From positions 7,730,604 through 7,794,603 of the forward strand of contig JACDQD010000011.1 in assembly GCA_019843655.1 (NCBI GenBank): DNA of 64,000 nt. Reading direction: 5' to 3'. Below, piece by piece: positions 25,705 to 38,575 of the stretch. Both the position numbers and the translations under genes were made by a program. How positions within the stretch are numbered: the first letter of the stretch is position 1; each line of letters starts with the position of its first letter. The notes beneath the pieces are model-generated. The model was not told the origin of the DNA, made no database searches, and saw only the letters and a program-made list of their open reading frames with translations. This DNA comes from Lethocerus indicus. Lineage: Eukaryota; Arthropoda; Insecta; Hemiptera; Belostomatidae.

Positions 25705-28700
25705 CCGATAATGTTCACCGGTCCTCTTACAAGAATGCGCGTCCGATAGTTCGATAGAAATCCAGCCAATCAGTTATACCTTCAATGATGGGCAACAGAT
25801 AAATGAATTAAAAAAAGAAATAGGGCATCCGTCGAACTTAAATTAGTGGTATTTTGAGGTCTGTAGACGCCTGAGCGCTCGGAGATCGATCCGTTCGCTT
25901 CGGCTAAGCGGTACGGTGGGGAGGAGTGGAAACTTTGAAAACATAAAGGAAGAAAGAAACACTGAGGGTTAAAAAAAAAAGAATCGTCCGGGTATCCGGC
26001 GGTGTGGCGCCGTTGGGACGGTGCCGGCCATTGTGTTTGGCCAGATACAGATCGGGCGGGGAAGCGCTCATCATGCTAATAACCCACTCTCCTCGGGGGC
26101 CACTCTGCTGCATCATCCCCACTAACGATATACGGCCGAGTCTCCGTGTTTGACGCCCTGCCACGTCTTCACCGCCTCTAACACCCCCAACCCCATCCCC
26201 CCCCCCACCGTCTCACCCGAGGGCCGACCTGAAGGCCCCCTTTGTTCTCCGGGAAACAGGCGTGGGCGTCGAAAAACAGTCGGCACAATAACACAACACC
26301 GGTAGCCAGACGCCTGAACAAAAACCAACAGGCCCTGAAGATGAAAACATTCGGATCTCCTGAGTCGTCTCTTATATCGGACAGCAACTACAGATAGTTG
26401 ATATAACAGAAGCATCGGAAGAGTATTTCTTATTATTACAACTTGGATGAGAAAAATTATAGTCGAAGGATAGTTACTGTGGATATGGGAGGATCCGAAC
26501 ATAATCCCGTTGGACTAGGCTAGCAGTGTGCAGTAACATTTTTTCATTTGATTCTCCATTCAAATAGTGCCTGCTGCGACAGGCTCAGGGCCCGACTGAA
26601 TAGTCGGGGAAACCAGTGCGCAGTAACGGTTCCGACAACGACTACAATATACTATGAAAGACAAATACTCTTGTACCATTTGTACTTTCGTACCAGTGAA
26701 ACCGTCGGGACGGGACGTGCCCGTTCGATCGTCGGTTTTCCCAATGGCCGCCGCCGCCAACCACTTGGCTAAAACGTAACAATATATATCTGATTGGGGG
26801 CCGTGGAATAATGAAGGGACCCGTGTTTGACAAGGATCCGAATTGTGGGAGCGAGGGAGATCTCGCACGGAGATAGCAGACCCTCCGGTCAAACTCGTCC
26901 GACGAGAAACCACCTCTGTTCCCATTAACTCAATAACAGCGTATTAACTCAGTTAGCGCGAACTCTGGATGTTCCGGTGTTATTGTAATAATTTAAATGG
27001 TTGTAATTTGTACAAAAAAAAGTTGACAGAATGAAATATTAACGAAGGTTCAGAGCTCTTGCGATCAGTCTGAGTGTTTTGCGTTTAAAACAAAGGGTAA
27101 AAATAAAAATTAAATTGTAATAATTACGAAAAATGTAGAATATCTGACTGAACGGTAATTTCAAACGGGAATTGAAAATTTTATCCTCTTTGAAGACATT
27201 TTTCCAATTCAACAACTAACCCTTAGAGTACGACGAATGTTTAATATGATTCAAGAAATGTTCATGAGATATTAGGCCCAATTTATAATAGGATCAAGTA
27301 ATGATCGAATGCATAATAGTTGACACATGAGAAGTTCACTCTATATAATGACAATGCATAGAATACGCATACTATCCCATTCTCACTTAAGAATATACTG
27401 CACAAGAAGAACGACGCATGTTCCCTCTATCACAGAGTTACTCCGATTATTTCGGGTTAATTTTCGCTATATTTAAAACCGCGTTTCGGTACAAATTAAA
27501 GCGCGAACTAAAGGTAGTCCGAAGATTGAATGGAGAAACCAGGCTTGATGGGATCACGAAATTTTCGCGTAAAAAGGCCTAAAATACCGAGAGGCTTATG
27601 AATACATTTATATTTACTTAAGAACATTTTCGGCCGTGGGTTGGCGCGGGGGAGGGGTTGAAGAATGGCCGGAAATATAATTACAGAGGGAATTTAATTT
27701 CAGGGAAAGGTAGTTGATAATTTATTCATTGATCCAATCAATCTCCCTCGAAACCCATTGGATAAACACATCCCGTTCATAATCGATGACTCCCCGACCC
27801 TCGGCCTACTAATTTCTGCCGATACTTCGGCTTTTTAAGCTGAACACGGCAGTAAGTACTGTATACTCCGAAGTGAAACCGCAATAGAAAAATTAGCAGA
27901 TTTTGTTTCAAACGAAATTCAACGCTAAACCATATTTTAAACAGTGCATTTGCTATTCGGTCCCTCAGTCGTACACCCTATTCATGATGTTTCTTCTTTC
28001 GAAGCGATATCAGTATTTATATCCACAATATTAAGAATACGTAATTTGTAATACTTGTTATGTGATATTTGGAATATCGTTTGTATCACGATTTAGTACA
28101 AATAGAATGCAATGTCAGACCGTGCATGCAGGATGCCCCAATAATACAATATTTAAATTCGTTCATAAATGCGGCCTTATATCGCTCAGATATTTATCAG
28201 TTCCCTAATTTACTTTTTAACAGCTTTTAAAAATTCCTGAGCACACAGATAATAAATAATATTGTAAGACCATATCGTAAAAATTACATATTGTATATAA
28301 AATGGACCGTTCTAAAAATCTTGGAAAATCTGGATGTGCATTAATGGGAACCTTATGTCTCCCCAATGAAAAGTGTTTATCTAATGTAAAAAATTTGTAC
28401 AATGTACAACTTTTACACCGGTACATTCACAAATTCATCCGGTCAATTTGTCACCGAGGAGAGATTTCCCCACGTCGTTCGTCGAGGGGTGTGTAAGCCC
28501 GGGAGGAATGGCGAAGCGAGGACGCTTCTTTTTCTTTTTTCTACACGGACTTTATTCCCTTTTGGGGGGGATGGTGGGTGCGATGCGTGCACCGAATTGG
28601 AAATGGGCCCCGGGCCGAAACCGGGGGTTGGGTTATCTCTTTTATATCGGGGACGGTCCCGGTGCGAGTGTGTGCCGTTTAATGCTGAGCCCCGGACAAC

Positions 28701-28924
28701 CCCTAACGATCACGATGAAGCGTCGGCGTCACACACAATACGGCACAGAGACAGCCTCCCCTATACACAATCTCCCTACACCTCCCTCTATATACAGATG
28801 CCAGCGGCAGATAGTGGATCGACGCTCGGAATTAATTAATTTAACGCCAATAAAGAAAATATAAAAGTTGTTTTCTCGATCTTCTTTCCCAGACTGGTCT
28901 TTTCGAACCCAAGACGTTATTGTG
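25705..28924. other. Non-coding interval
   Basis: No gene supported. GC-rich patches at about 25870-26280 and 28440-28720 generate overlapping open frames on both strands without family resemblance. The 21-bp word ATTTTTTCATTTGATTCTCC plus A at about 26538 also occurs at about 8111. Confidence 0.45.
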
Positions 28925-29161
28925 GAATAGATTTCGTGTGTGTCTGTCTCCTATCGCCGGTTTGGTCTTTCGCTAGACCGGTTTCGGCCGCTCGCCATCT
29001 TCAGCAGCGGTGTTAGTCACTTTGGCACTTGGACTGTCACTTGTACTTTTTGGATGCCCGAAAAACATCCGGAGTGACTAACACCGCTATTGAAGATGGC
29101 GGGCGGCCGAAACCGGTCTGGCATAAAACCACCGAGAGGTGACAGAAATACACGAAATCCA
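28925..29161. repeat. Hairpin repeat, copy 3
   Basis: Both arms are present and well matched. Arm 1 runs from TAGATTTCGTGTG through GCCGCTCGCCATCTTCAG to GTGTTAGTCAC. Arm 2 runs from GTGACTAACACCGCTA to CACGAAATCC. The loop contains GGATGCCCGAAAAACATCC. The asymmetric tail is missing on both sides, so orientation cannot be set. Confidence 0.85.
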
Positions 29162-29616
29162 CTGACTTTCACACATGCAGACTAGAAGAGAGATCGAATA
29201 AAAAATGAAACATAGTAAAAGCGAAAGAAACAGAAGATCGCGAGAAAACCGCGTAAAAGGTATTCCGAAAATATGACCGTCAGTTGTGAACTTATAATTA
29301 GTCGGGCAACAACATATAAGCAGGCCGAGTTTTTACTAATAATGTAATAATAAAATTAGCTCAACCGTGACTGTCGTTTATTCTGTCCTACAGTCATGAA
29401 ACGCGGTACCATTAGAAAATATTCTCTGCGTTTAATTCGACGAAATCGTCGTGATATAATAAATCAAGAGATATTTTAACGGGTCTGAACGTACAAAATG
29501 TGTACCATTTTGACTTGGGGGTGACTGCCGCCTGTACGTGATCACAATAATGTACTCGACCCCCAACACTTCAACAAAGCACTATACAGCCTCCGGCCTA
29601 TTGTCCCTTTCAACCA

Positions 29617-29617
<1 letters not shown>

Positions 29618-29673
<56 letters not shown>
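29618..29673. repeat. (TA)n array
   Basis: About 56 bp of alternating TA, self-complementary and able to extrude as a cruciform. A second array of similar size lies 1.9 kb away. Confidence 0.95.
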
Positions 29674-29675
<2 letters not shown>

Positions 29676-31571
29676 GGATTTTCAACAATATATAGTCTGA
29701 AAGTGTTACTTACATAAGCGAAATAAGTTCGGTCTCCTTTGAGAACATCCGGGATTTTGTTTTCTCTTGTACCGTCCGCCCATTCTCCAACTTCCTGGTT
29801 AACAGAATTATAATACACGTTAATTCACAGTTTATTGATGTTCATTTATAAATTGCTAGGATCGCAATTGATTACCCCACTAATGTTCCTACGCAATTTT
29901 TAGTGGACAAATTATATTATTCTGCTGTAAATTTGTCTGTACGTTGGCACGAAAAATATAACTCTTTGAAAAATATATATTACAAAGAAGTAAGCATCTT
30001 GAGTATCCTAGAATAAATGATATTACATAAAGCTGGATGAATGATGATATTCCGAACCCTCTTTCAACGTCTAGCCGTCCAAGCTTAAATGTAATATTAA
30101 TTTTAAATATACTATGTTTTTCCGAAAAATAATTTCGGTCGGTCCTCTATTAATGATACGTGCTAGAGAGAGATAGAGGGGATAAGCTGGGCGGTATATG
30201 TATTTCCACTTTAGAATCGCTGTGAATAGGCTAGTGACTGGGAGCTGACGGGAGAGCGAGAGGCAAGTGCCGGAAATCGATTTGGAGTCTATCCGCCTTC
30301 GCCCCTAAGAGACGTTCCCCGTGTAAATAACGCCGTACCCAAATCCCCATGTCCCCCATCCTTCGATATAACCCTAGCTCTAAGGTATTATGCGACGACA
30401 GAATGCGTAGACAAAATGTTAAACAACAGTTTACGTTTCGCTCGAATGGCCGAAGCTTCTCCAAAACTACTTTTTTCTTACTGTTTATACAAATCTGATT
30501 CGCATAAACTACGCCAATTCTGGTAGCTACACAACAGAATCAGCGAAAGATGTCCAATCGGAAAAGATTTTTTATTATTAGAATAATGAAACTGAAGCAA
30601 ACAGTTGATGTGTTACGGTGTAGAACTGTCTAAATACATTATCATTGTTCGCCTAATTTTATAATTCTTCCCCCCCTTTCGGTCGTTCTCAATCGCTAGC
30701 AACGCGTAGTAATAAATATCGCGTCATCCACATACAAAATTTTAAGGAAACACAAGGAGGGTTTATCTTGTACCGCCAGCGACAAGGGAAATCCCCTGAA
30801 GAATTGAGTGATAAACACTTAGCGGGACACGCTTATTAAGCGCGGCGTACAATTATAAAACGGTATAATTATGAAAAATTAAATGATTAATTTTTTTAAT
30901 TATCCGTCATTCCAAATACTTTTTTCCAGACGTTTCATATTCATAATATTGAATATTTTCATAAAAATAACACGTTGGCCCAGGTCCGTGCGCCGGACCC
31001 GAACGAATTAATTAGAATTAGTTATAAATTCCTCCCTAATTGAATACAGAGTTAATCGACCGATGTTAACAGGACGACATTTAACAAATCTTATCTCTCG
31101 ATCGGACCAGACGTCAAGTTTACACTGCTTGTTCAACCGACAGCAATTTTGGTTTTTAAATTGTTCCCCAAACATCCGAATAAAACTAACGATTCAAATG
31201 GAGAAATTGTTTCTGGTGAATAAAATTAGAAGTTTCATTGATTTTATTTGAGATACAACGCTCTTCGGACTACTTTATGTACGGAATTGAAAAATATATT
31301 TTGGTTTTTCCTTTAGAAAAGTGTGTGCGGACATGAAATTGTAATTTAAGATAGAAGTCGGTAGTGAGGGGGCCGTTGTATCGATATATTTCTATTTCTA
31401 TTTCAATTTTATATATGCCAATATATAATACATAAATATATAAAATTGTTCCTAGACAGGGATGAATTTCTTTCTTTGTACTCTAGTCTAGCGTAAATTA
31501 AACAATCTCTCTGGTGCCCGTAAAAAAATGTCGGCGTATCACTGGCCATGATTCGGCAGTTCATCATTTTG

Positions 31572-31574
<3 letters not shown>

Positions 31575-31633
<59 letters not shown>
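31575..31633. repeat. (TA)n array
   Basis: About 59 bp of uninterrupted TA dinucleotides. Confidence 0.95.
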
Positions 31634-31638
<5 letters not shown>

Positions 31639-31884
31639 TTTTTAATAATAATAAATAATAAACTGAATAGAAAATTAAATAAATTTTTTGTTCACGGTTA
31701 CTTACTTTATTTCAACATAAAACAATAAACATAACCAGGTTTTATATATTCTTTGTTTAGTATCTGTGTTGTATTCCCAACTACATAATGCAACATCCGA
31801 TTTATCCTATAGAAATAAAAATCATCCGTCGAACTATATAGTAGTTTTCAGTTTCCCCGTGAGTGTAGAAGCCGAAAAGCTGGG

Positions 31885-31887
<3 letters not shown>

Positions 31888-31920
<33 letters not shown>
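31888..31920. repeat. (GA)n array
   Basis: About 33 bp of uninterrupted AG dinucleotides. Confidence 0.95.
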
Positions 31921-31922
<2 letters not shown>

Positions 31923-33776
31923 AGAGGCCAGCGGGTAGGGGACGCCAGATATAATTGAGAAAATGATCCGTCGGCGAAGGTAAATTGGCCCCGGGCGCAG
32001 TGTCTAAGTGGTGCCTAATGCCGGGGCCGGACCCCGGGGCCCTGATGAAAAGGCAGTATACACCGAAATGGGAAATGCCTCAAAATGCCGAGATACTGCC
32101 GAATCATCGCCGGCGATACGCCGACATTTTTAGACGGGCGCCCGGCCGGCCCCAGAACAGTGTCAAGTCCAAGCGCCCCTGGGGAAGCCCCCTATAGAAT
32201 ATACTTTGAACCGGAGTACAAAAAATACAAACACTATCATCCGGGTATGGGGAAAAAAAACTGATTTTTCCTGACGCCTTAGTTCTCAAGTTTAGCACTT
32301 CCGGGCATATTCCGCGAAACAGGACGCAGTTTACACCAATGTGCTTCTCGTATATTTGGATTTTAATAAATTAAAGAAAGAAGTATTCAAACGCGGACAA
32401 TATTTCGAGAGACGCCAGATGTGCACCCATCATGCATGATTCAAGTAGGGCATGAAAAATCAATTAAATATTAAATGAATATAAATTAGGCACTAAATTC
32501 GTTTTTCAGCCCAATATGATTATATTAATTGTAAGTAAATCTAAATATAACGCTCTTATTAATTTAGAATTTCAGTCCCCCATTAACGTTATACCAGTGC
32601 TGAACTACACAAAATAGGTGCGGAATGTCTTGTTCAATTTCTTATCGAACAACCGAATACAATTTCCCAACTACCTAAAATGGCGCACATTATATTATTT
32701 AGTATTTAAAAACAAATTAACTGTTTATTCCGAACGTGGACCAAGTGCAGTTTAAAATTTAATGGAGAAACTTCTGAAGCTATTTTATCTCCCGTCGCCC
32801 GGATGCCGGCACGTACCGTGTATCGGTACACTACCCGGCTCTCGAAATATGGAAATTCGCGAAAAATATGGAAATTGAGCTGTAGAAAGAAAGTTGTTAA
32901 ATTTATTGGATTTATTTAAGGAAGAAAAAACCTTATATCTCGGCGAGCTACCGGTAGATCGACGGTTTGCCCCTGTGCTTTACACAATGCGAATACTCAG
33001 GTCATACGTAAATGTTGCCATTATCAATGTAACGGGGCCGGGGCTAGGATTCGAATCTTCATTGCGAATACATCAACGGTATGATCGATCGATTACAAAC
33101 ATAAATGACGCCCCCGCCCCCCTTGACTATTAATCGAGTGGTCCGAGCTGTACGGGGGAGTCGATGACGCAGATGTGGCTGGTCCCTGCGGGCTAATTGG
33201 GAGATGGAGGAGGAGCGGGCGTGAGGGGGTGTTCTCTGCGTATTGGGTTATGCCCGTTATAGGGCATTGAGAGGCCCCCTGTATTGATGACTGAGCGGGG
33301 GCGGTGTATTCAGAGCCCCCCTGCCGCCCACCCGGGGGGGGGTAATAGAGTTAGGGTGGCTGGCTGGCAGCCCCCGCCCGCCCCCGGGGGTCGATTAACG
33401 CTTTCCCCGCCGCCTCCCTAATGGCACCATAGCTCCACCCTCCTATACCTCCACTCCCCTACCACCGGCATTATATACCCACCGAAAGGCTCCAGAACCG
33501 CCGCCTCCGCGTACCAGCCTGTATTCGGAACGCACCAATTTACAAAGGCCTTTATTTCCATCCGTCAATACAGTATTTTTACAATGGGCAATTGTCTCGA
33601 ATACGCTGTTGTCGCACGGACGGAACACAAGACGCGTATAGATCGAAATCAATTGCACAGCCGGGAACCTCTTGAAGGACGTGAAAACATGGCAAAATAC
33701 TGTATAACCCTAAATATAGCTCAAATTGATCACTCGTTTCACTAGAAAGTATCCCCCCTCAAAGACACCTAAGTTG

Positions 33777-33973
33777 TTTAAAATACCTGTTTTGAGGTCT
33801 GCGAGGGGTTGGAATACGGTAGATTTCGTGTGTTTCTGTCTCCTCTCGGTGTTAGGTGCATTCACACTGCACCGACTAACAACACAGCTACTGAAGATGG
33901 CGAGCACAGCTGAAACCGGTCTAGCAATAGGCCAAACCGGCAGGAGAAAACGGAAACACACGAAATCTACGGT
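33777..33973 (+). mobile_element. Hairpin repeat, copy 4, with 12-bp target duplication
   Basis: A complete insertion flanked by the exact 12-bp duplication ACACCTAAGTTG at 33765-33776 and 33974-33985. It starts with the family tail (TTTAAAATACCTGTTTT) and ends with arm 2 CACACGAAATCTACGGT. The arms are shortened internally; arm 1 jumps from CTCCTCTCGG to GTTAGGTG. The duplication defines both true ends of the family: one end is the tail, the other is the arm-2 terminus CTACGGT(A). Confidence 0.9.
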
Positions 33974-35005
33974 ACACCTAAGTTGCTATTGCAGCGTTAT
34001 ATAAATATATTAACGGTATAATAAGAATAGCGGCTTTCAAAATATTCTTTCGTACGGATCGATATGGAAAGTTTGTACGAACATTATATATAATACACTT
34101 TTTTATGTTCTAACGGGATCGTTAGTAAAATGTTACTAAATATCACATTTGTGTGCAACATTGATTTCACAAGTCAGTAGGTTGTAGGCCCCTTTTGCTT
34201 TTACAATCGAAAATACTTTAACGCGAATATATATTAACTTTTTACTACATGTATGTATACAAAAAATTCGAAATTCTTTAAATTTCTCAGTGCACGGCTA
34301 TTGTTGCGACTTTGGATATGTCGAAGGTGCTACAATGTCTCACGGCTGTGACAGCCACTCTCCACGATACAGGCCTAACAGTCTTTTTTTTAAATTATCA
34401 GTGTTTTAGTAGGCGTAATTCAGATTTTCACTTTATTCTAATAGTATAAACGCATTCACATTCAACTAAAAGTCGCGACCCCATTCCAACGTATTTGCGG
34501 ACAACGAATCAAGAAATAAATGAATAAAAGTAGAATTTATTATGCTAAAAAATGCTGACCGAACGCCCGGAATAAAAATTCTAACTCGACGGGGGAGGAG
34601 GGTGATTGAATTCCTAATATCGGACCATTATTATTTAGTAAACTTTAACCGAATTAAATATCGGGTGCGGGTAATTGTGGGGCTGAAAAAAAAGGTGTGG
34701 CCCCCGCCCCGGCGGCCGCTTATTACCTCAGCGGAACGACAGTTTCTTTTCTACTACTTCTTCCACTTCCTCTTTTCCCCGGCTTCCTTTTGAATCTGGA
34801 AAAGGCCGAATTCCCCGCGGGGCGGTTATCGGTCGGGGCCCCATTGTACGCCGGCGGTGGCTGGCACCGGCTAAGGAATATTAACAAGGAAGAAGGAAGA
34901 CGCCGGGAAAGGGACGGAGAAGAGGGAGAGGTTCTGACAATGGTTCCGCCATGGCCGGGGCGTCGCGCCGCCTCCCATTGTCATGTTAATACAGACGGGC
35001 TCATT

Positions 35006-35020
35006 AGCGCCATCTGCCCG
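35006..35020. promoter_or_regulatory. Candidate CTCF-like site
   Basis: AGCGCCATCTGCCCG matches AGCGCCMYCTRSTGG at 13 of 15 positions. Motif-only evidence. Confidence 0.25.
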
Positions 35021-35072
35021 CCCGGGGGGGTGGGGGGATGGGGGGGCTTTAACGCTAGGGAAGGAAAAAAAA

Positions 35073-35086
35073 CGACGCCATCTTGA
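35073..35086 (-). promoter_or_regulatory. Candidate Pho/YY1 site
   Basis: The minus strand reads TCAAGATGGCGTCG, close to the YY1/Pho consensus AAGATGGCGGC. The identical 14-mer occurs on the plus strand at 51896-51909 in unrelated surroundings. Confidence 0.35.
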
Positions 35087-37178
35087 AAACAGTTTCCCCT
35101 GCGGAGTAATTACGGGATTGCCTATCCCCGCGGGGGCCCGGGCGCCGCCTTCTAGATAGCCCCCAACTGTCACACCGCCCCCGGGGCTGTTTGCGACAAA
35201 AAAATATACTCCATTGTACCGGACTGTATCCTTTGTTGTCGCGCCTAACAGTAGCCCCGAGCCGTACATACAAAAAGCTAATATATAGTTGATTCCAACG
35301 ACTGGTATACTGTAACGTACTCAGCAAAAAAAAAGAACTAACCCTACCTTATTAAACCAGCATCCTTCCTCCATTATTCAATACCTATTGTTTCCTTTAT
35401 ACTTTAAGCTCTGCTTATTGTATTTCCCATACGACCGAGAATCAATTGTATTTTTCGAATCAACGTACTGATATATTTATACTATAGACAATCATCAATA
35501 CGTCATGCACCTACTTCGTTAAAGTGAGTTAATTATTATACTCAATCGCCATAAATTCCACGATATATTGAGACAGGAATAATTGTTTGTATATACAATA
35601 AATATATACCGAATGGAAACAAAAAGTTATACACTCCACAAGTTGGTCGAGAAAATTCAGTAAAAATGTTTGTCTCCCTTTTCATAATTATATAAAAGCC
35701 CCATTTTATGTATATTTATTGTACACTTATTATAAATTTAACGTGAAATGTTCAAAGAATTTTTAATTGGAATTATTGGTGCCGCTGGGGGCACGTATCC
35801 TTGTAAAAATTTCAATAAAATATGCATTAAATGTTTTCGAAATCTATTTGAATGAAATGTTAATTGGACTGTCTGTCGAACAGAGGCGGCGGTGCGTTGT
35901 TAATTTCTAGAGAATAGAGGATTTTCTGCCAGCTTTAGGTTCAGGGGATTAGCAGCCGTACGGAGAATTCATTTAGGGCCGCATTTGGCTAATTCAATTC
36001 AGCGAAGAGTAGCCCCCCCTTTGGGAGCGATGTTAAAATAGTGACCTTACTTGTCGCTCTCGACTTGGACTGTGGTGTCAGCGCGACTGGGCTGTTAGGA
36101 TGCTGGTCGGGGTCGAGTGGTGCTCGCCGGTGGAAGTCGGAGTCGAGTGGGGGCAGCTGGGGGCCCCATCTGGCGCGCGGGGCCCACTCTCCTACAGCGC
36201 CTATCACACGCCTGTAATCGACCGTAACTCTCGCCTTTGTCCCGCCTGAAAACAAAAAATACCGACCAGACGCTAGAATGGAAACAATCGACCAAAATAT
36301 AAATGACGCGGAAAAAGGGAGTCGTAAGTAACCATTCCTGCGGTCTCCGCGCTGAACCGTTTTCGGCTTCTCGGCATATTCAGTCATCATTCCGCAAGTG
36401 GATATCTAAAGATGCCAACAATATTACTGTAACAAACTACCAAGTATCAGAAAATGGTCATCCCTCTTTTTTCGGTAGCATACAGCTGTACATATCAAAG
36501 CATACTCAAGGCAATATTATGGCCGGTAGATTCTGACATAGAACAGTTTATAAGATCAGGCAGTGTTGTATTTAGTACTATCTTCATTTCGATTAATATA
36601 TTTATCCTGCCGACTGCCAAGATTTATTCTCGGTTTTGAAAATTAAAGCAAAATCGAATAGTTTTTCAACCTTCAAAATTCAGCTGCGGACAATTTCCCT
36701 TCGCCGAGATAATCGGGGAAGGTAGAACTTTAGGCGGGGAATATTCAGAGATGGGACGTCTTTATTCGCGGGGGCGGCGGCGGCGGGACGTGATCCGGGC
36801 GTCGGGGGAGGAACTTTGCCCAATTAAAGTGACTAAGGAGTTGGGGAGCCGGCAACCCTTATTATTGGTTTCAAAAGTGATTATCCTCATTACTATTCAG
36901 AGCATCCAGTCTCTCACTCTATCTCTGGCTTCCAACCCCTCCACCCCCGCTCGAAACCCCAAAACGACTTCTCCGATGGCGTCCCCTGTATTGGAGAATT
37001 TTCCCGGAGTATTTTATTCTATCGCCGATTTTTTCCCCCCGAACGGTGAAAAAAGATTCACCCGGGGAGGGGATTTAAAAAAGTCGAAAGCAATCAAATA
37101 ATTGCGATAGACAGGAACCTTGTTCTATACGACTTGTGATGCAAAACGGCTACAATGTACATAAATAAAATATGCCAG

Positions 37179-37227
37179 TTTAGAATACCTGTTTTGTGTC
37201 ATGCGAGGGGTTTGAATACCGTAGATA
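37179..37227 (+). repeat. Hairpin repeat, tail-only fragment (copy 5)
   Basis: Only the tail and the first bases of arm 1 survive: TTTAGAATACCTGTTTTGTG, then GCGAGGGG and TTTGAATACCGTAGAT. Confidence 0.75.
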
Positions 37228-37580
37228 CCGAAAATATACAACTCGACGAGGCAGAAAAAGTAATATTGACAAACATTCGCAGCAACAAAAAAATGATAAG
37301 ACGGAGACAAAACAGAAAGTATACTATAATGGAATAATAAAAAATAGTTAAAGTAATTGATCGATTAATAGAAAACGATTGCGTTTAAAAATTAAAATTG
37401 TAGCATATTCGAACGTGAGATGAATAAAACAATGGGCCACATTGTCTACTAAATAATTTGAAGAGAAATTAGTTTTATTTCAATTATAATGCTATAATTT
37501 TGTGATCTCAATTAAAATTTACCGATATACCAGTACGTAACGATCTTGCAGTAGAATAAATAATAAAAGATAATTTATTA

Positions 37581-37825
37581 TACCGCAGATTTCGTGTGTT
37601 TCTGTCTCCTCTCACTGGTTTGATCTATTTCTAGACCGTACGAGGGACAGTGCAGTGAGGATGTCCGAAAAACATCCAAAGTGCCAAAAGTGACTAACAT
37701 CGCTACTGAAGATGGCGAGCAGCCGAAACCGGTCTGGCAAAAGACCGAACTAGCGTGAGGAGACAGAAACACACGAAATCTTCGGTATTCCAACCCCTCG
37801 CAGACCAGAAAACAGTTATGTTAAA
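37581..37825 (-). mobile_element. Hairpin repeat, copy 6, with 11-bp target duplication
   Basis: Minus-orientation insertion flanked by exact ATAATTTATTA at 37570-37580 and 37826-37836. It begins TACCGCAGATTTCGTGTG and ends with the tail complement (CCAACCCCTCGCAGACC to ATGTTAAA). Arm 1 is shorter than arm 2. An independent second definition of the family ends, agreeing with copies 4 and 9. Confidence 0.9.
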
Positions 37826-38281
37826 ATAATTTATTAGATTTCCTAATATTTATTGTATTAATTTTAATATTGCATCCATATGACCCACGATGCAAAAGTA
37901 ATCAGACAAAATAATGTATAATTTTTTTTGGTTTAAATCACACCAGGAAATAAAGAAGTGAATTATTCACTTAAGGCATAGAGTATGTAATACAAAATGT
38001 CATTGCAAGTGCACAAAGTATGGAATCGCGTCCAAGTATTGCAAGAAAGGAGTGTGGATCGGGCGGCGATAAGGAAAACGGGGAGAAATAAGGCGACAGC
38101 GTCCATTAAAGCAGCCGGTAATAAGCAACTCTAACGGAGTAGGCACTCGACAATAGAGAGAGAGAGAGAGACTGGAGAGGGCCCTGCAAACGAAGCTGCT
38201 TTTGTATAGACGGACGCACAATGCCTCCCAGATTTAGTCACTTCCTCTCCTGCCGCCTCATAAAGTGGAATATCCCAATCC

Positions 38282-38283
<2 letters not shown>

Positions 38284-38315
<32 letters not shown>
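38284..38315. repeat. (CT)n array
   Basis: About 32 bp of uninterrupted CT; the minus strand is a GAGA tract. A shorter GA array lies at 38156-38171. Confidence 0.95.
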
Positions 38316-38317
<2 letters not shown>

Positions 38318-38524
38318 CTTTTTTTATTACTTTCTCCGCTTCCGGAAGGAGCAAAGAGCCTGTAGCCGTCCCGTCGGATTTCTTCGCTCGAATGCGCGAC
38401 GCAAATTGGGAAATTCCAACAAAAACGTTTCATTCGGTCGCCCCCGCTCTCATTAGTTAAACAATTTGGCCCATTGTTTAAAACAGTAGATGCATTTAAC
38501 TATTTACCATACATTTATCATATA

Positions 38525-38575
38525 GCCTACTAAAGATCGCCAACAGTCGAAACCGGTGGAAGAGACCGCCAGAAG
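38525..38575 (+). repeat. Hairpin repeat, arm fragment (copy 7)
   Basis: A diverged arm-2 piece: CCTACTAAAGATCGCCAACA, then GTCGAAACCGGTGG, matching GCTACTGAAGATGGCGAGCA and CCGAAACCGGT of the family. Confidence 0.5.

Larger units (their letters stand above)
29674..33764. other. Non-coding interval with TA and GA arrays
   Basis: No gene. (TA)n at 31575-31633 and (GA)n at 31888-31920. G/C-rich blocks at about 31985-32190 and 33115-33420 contain CCCCCG/CGGGGG runs. The frames in these blocks are low-complexity. Confidence 0.5.
33986..37178. other. Non-coding interval
   Basis: No gene. GC-rich blocks at 34690-35200 and 36100-36240 carry overlapping frames of low complexity. Two regulatory-type words stand out: a CTCF-like site at 35006-35020 and a Pho/YY1-type site at 35073-35086. 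Confidence 0.45.

Noticed and set aside
33040..33060. tRNA-like B-box word GGATTCGAATC
   Set aside because: No A box, acceptor stem or cloverleaf can be formed around it.
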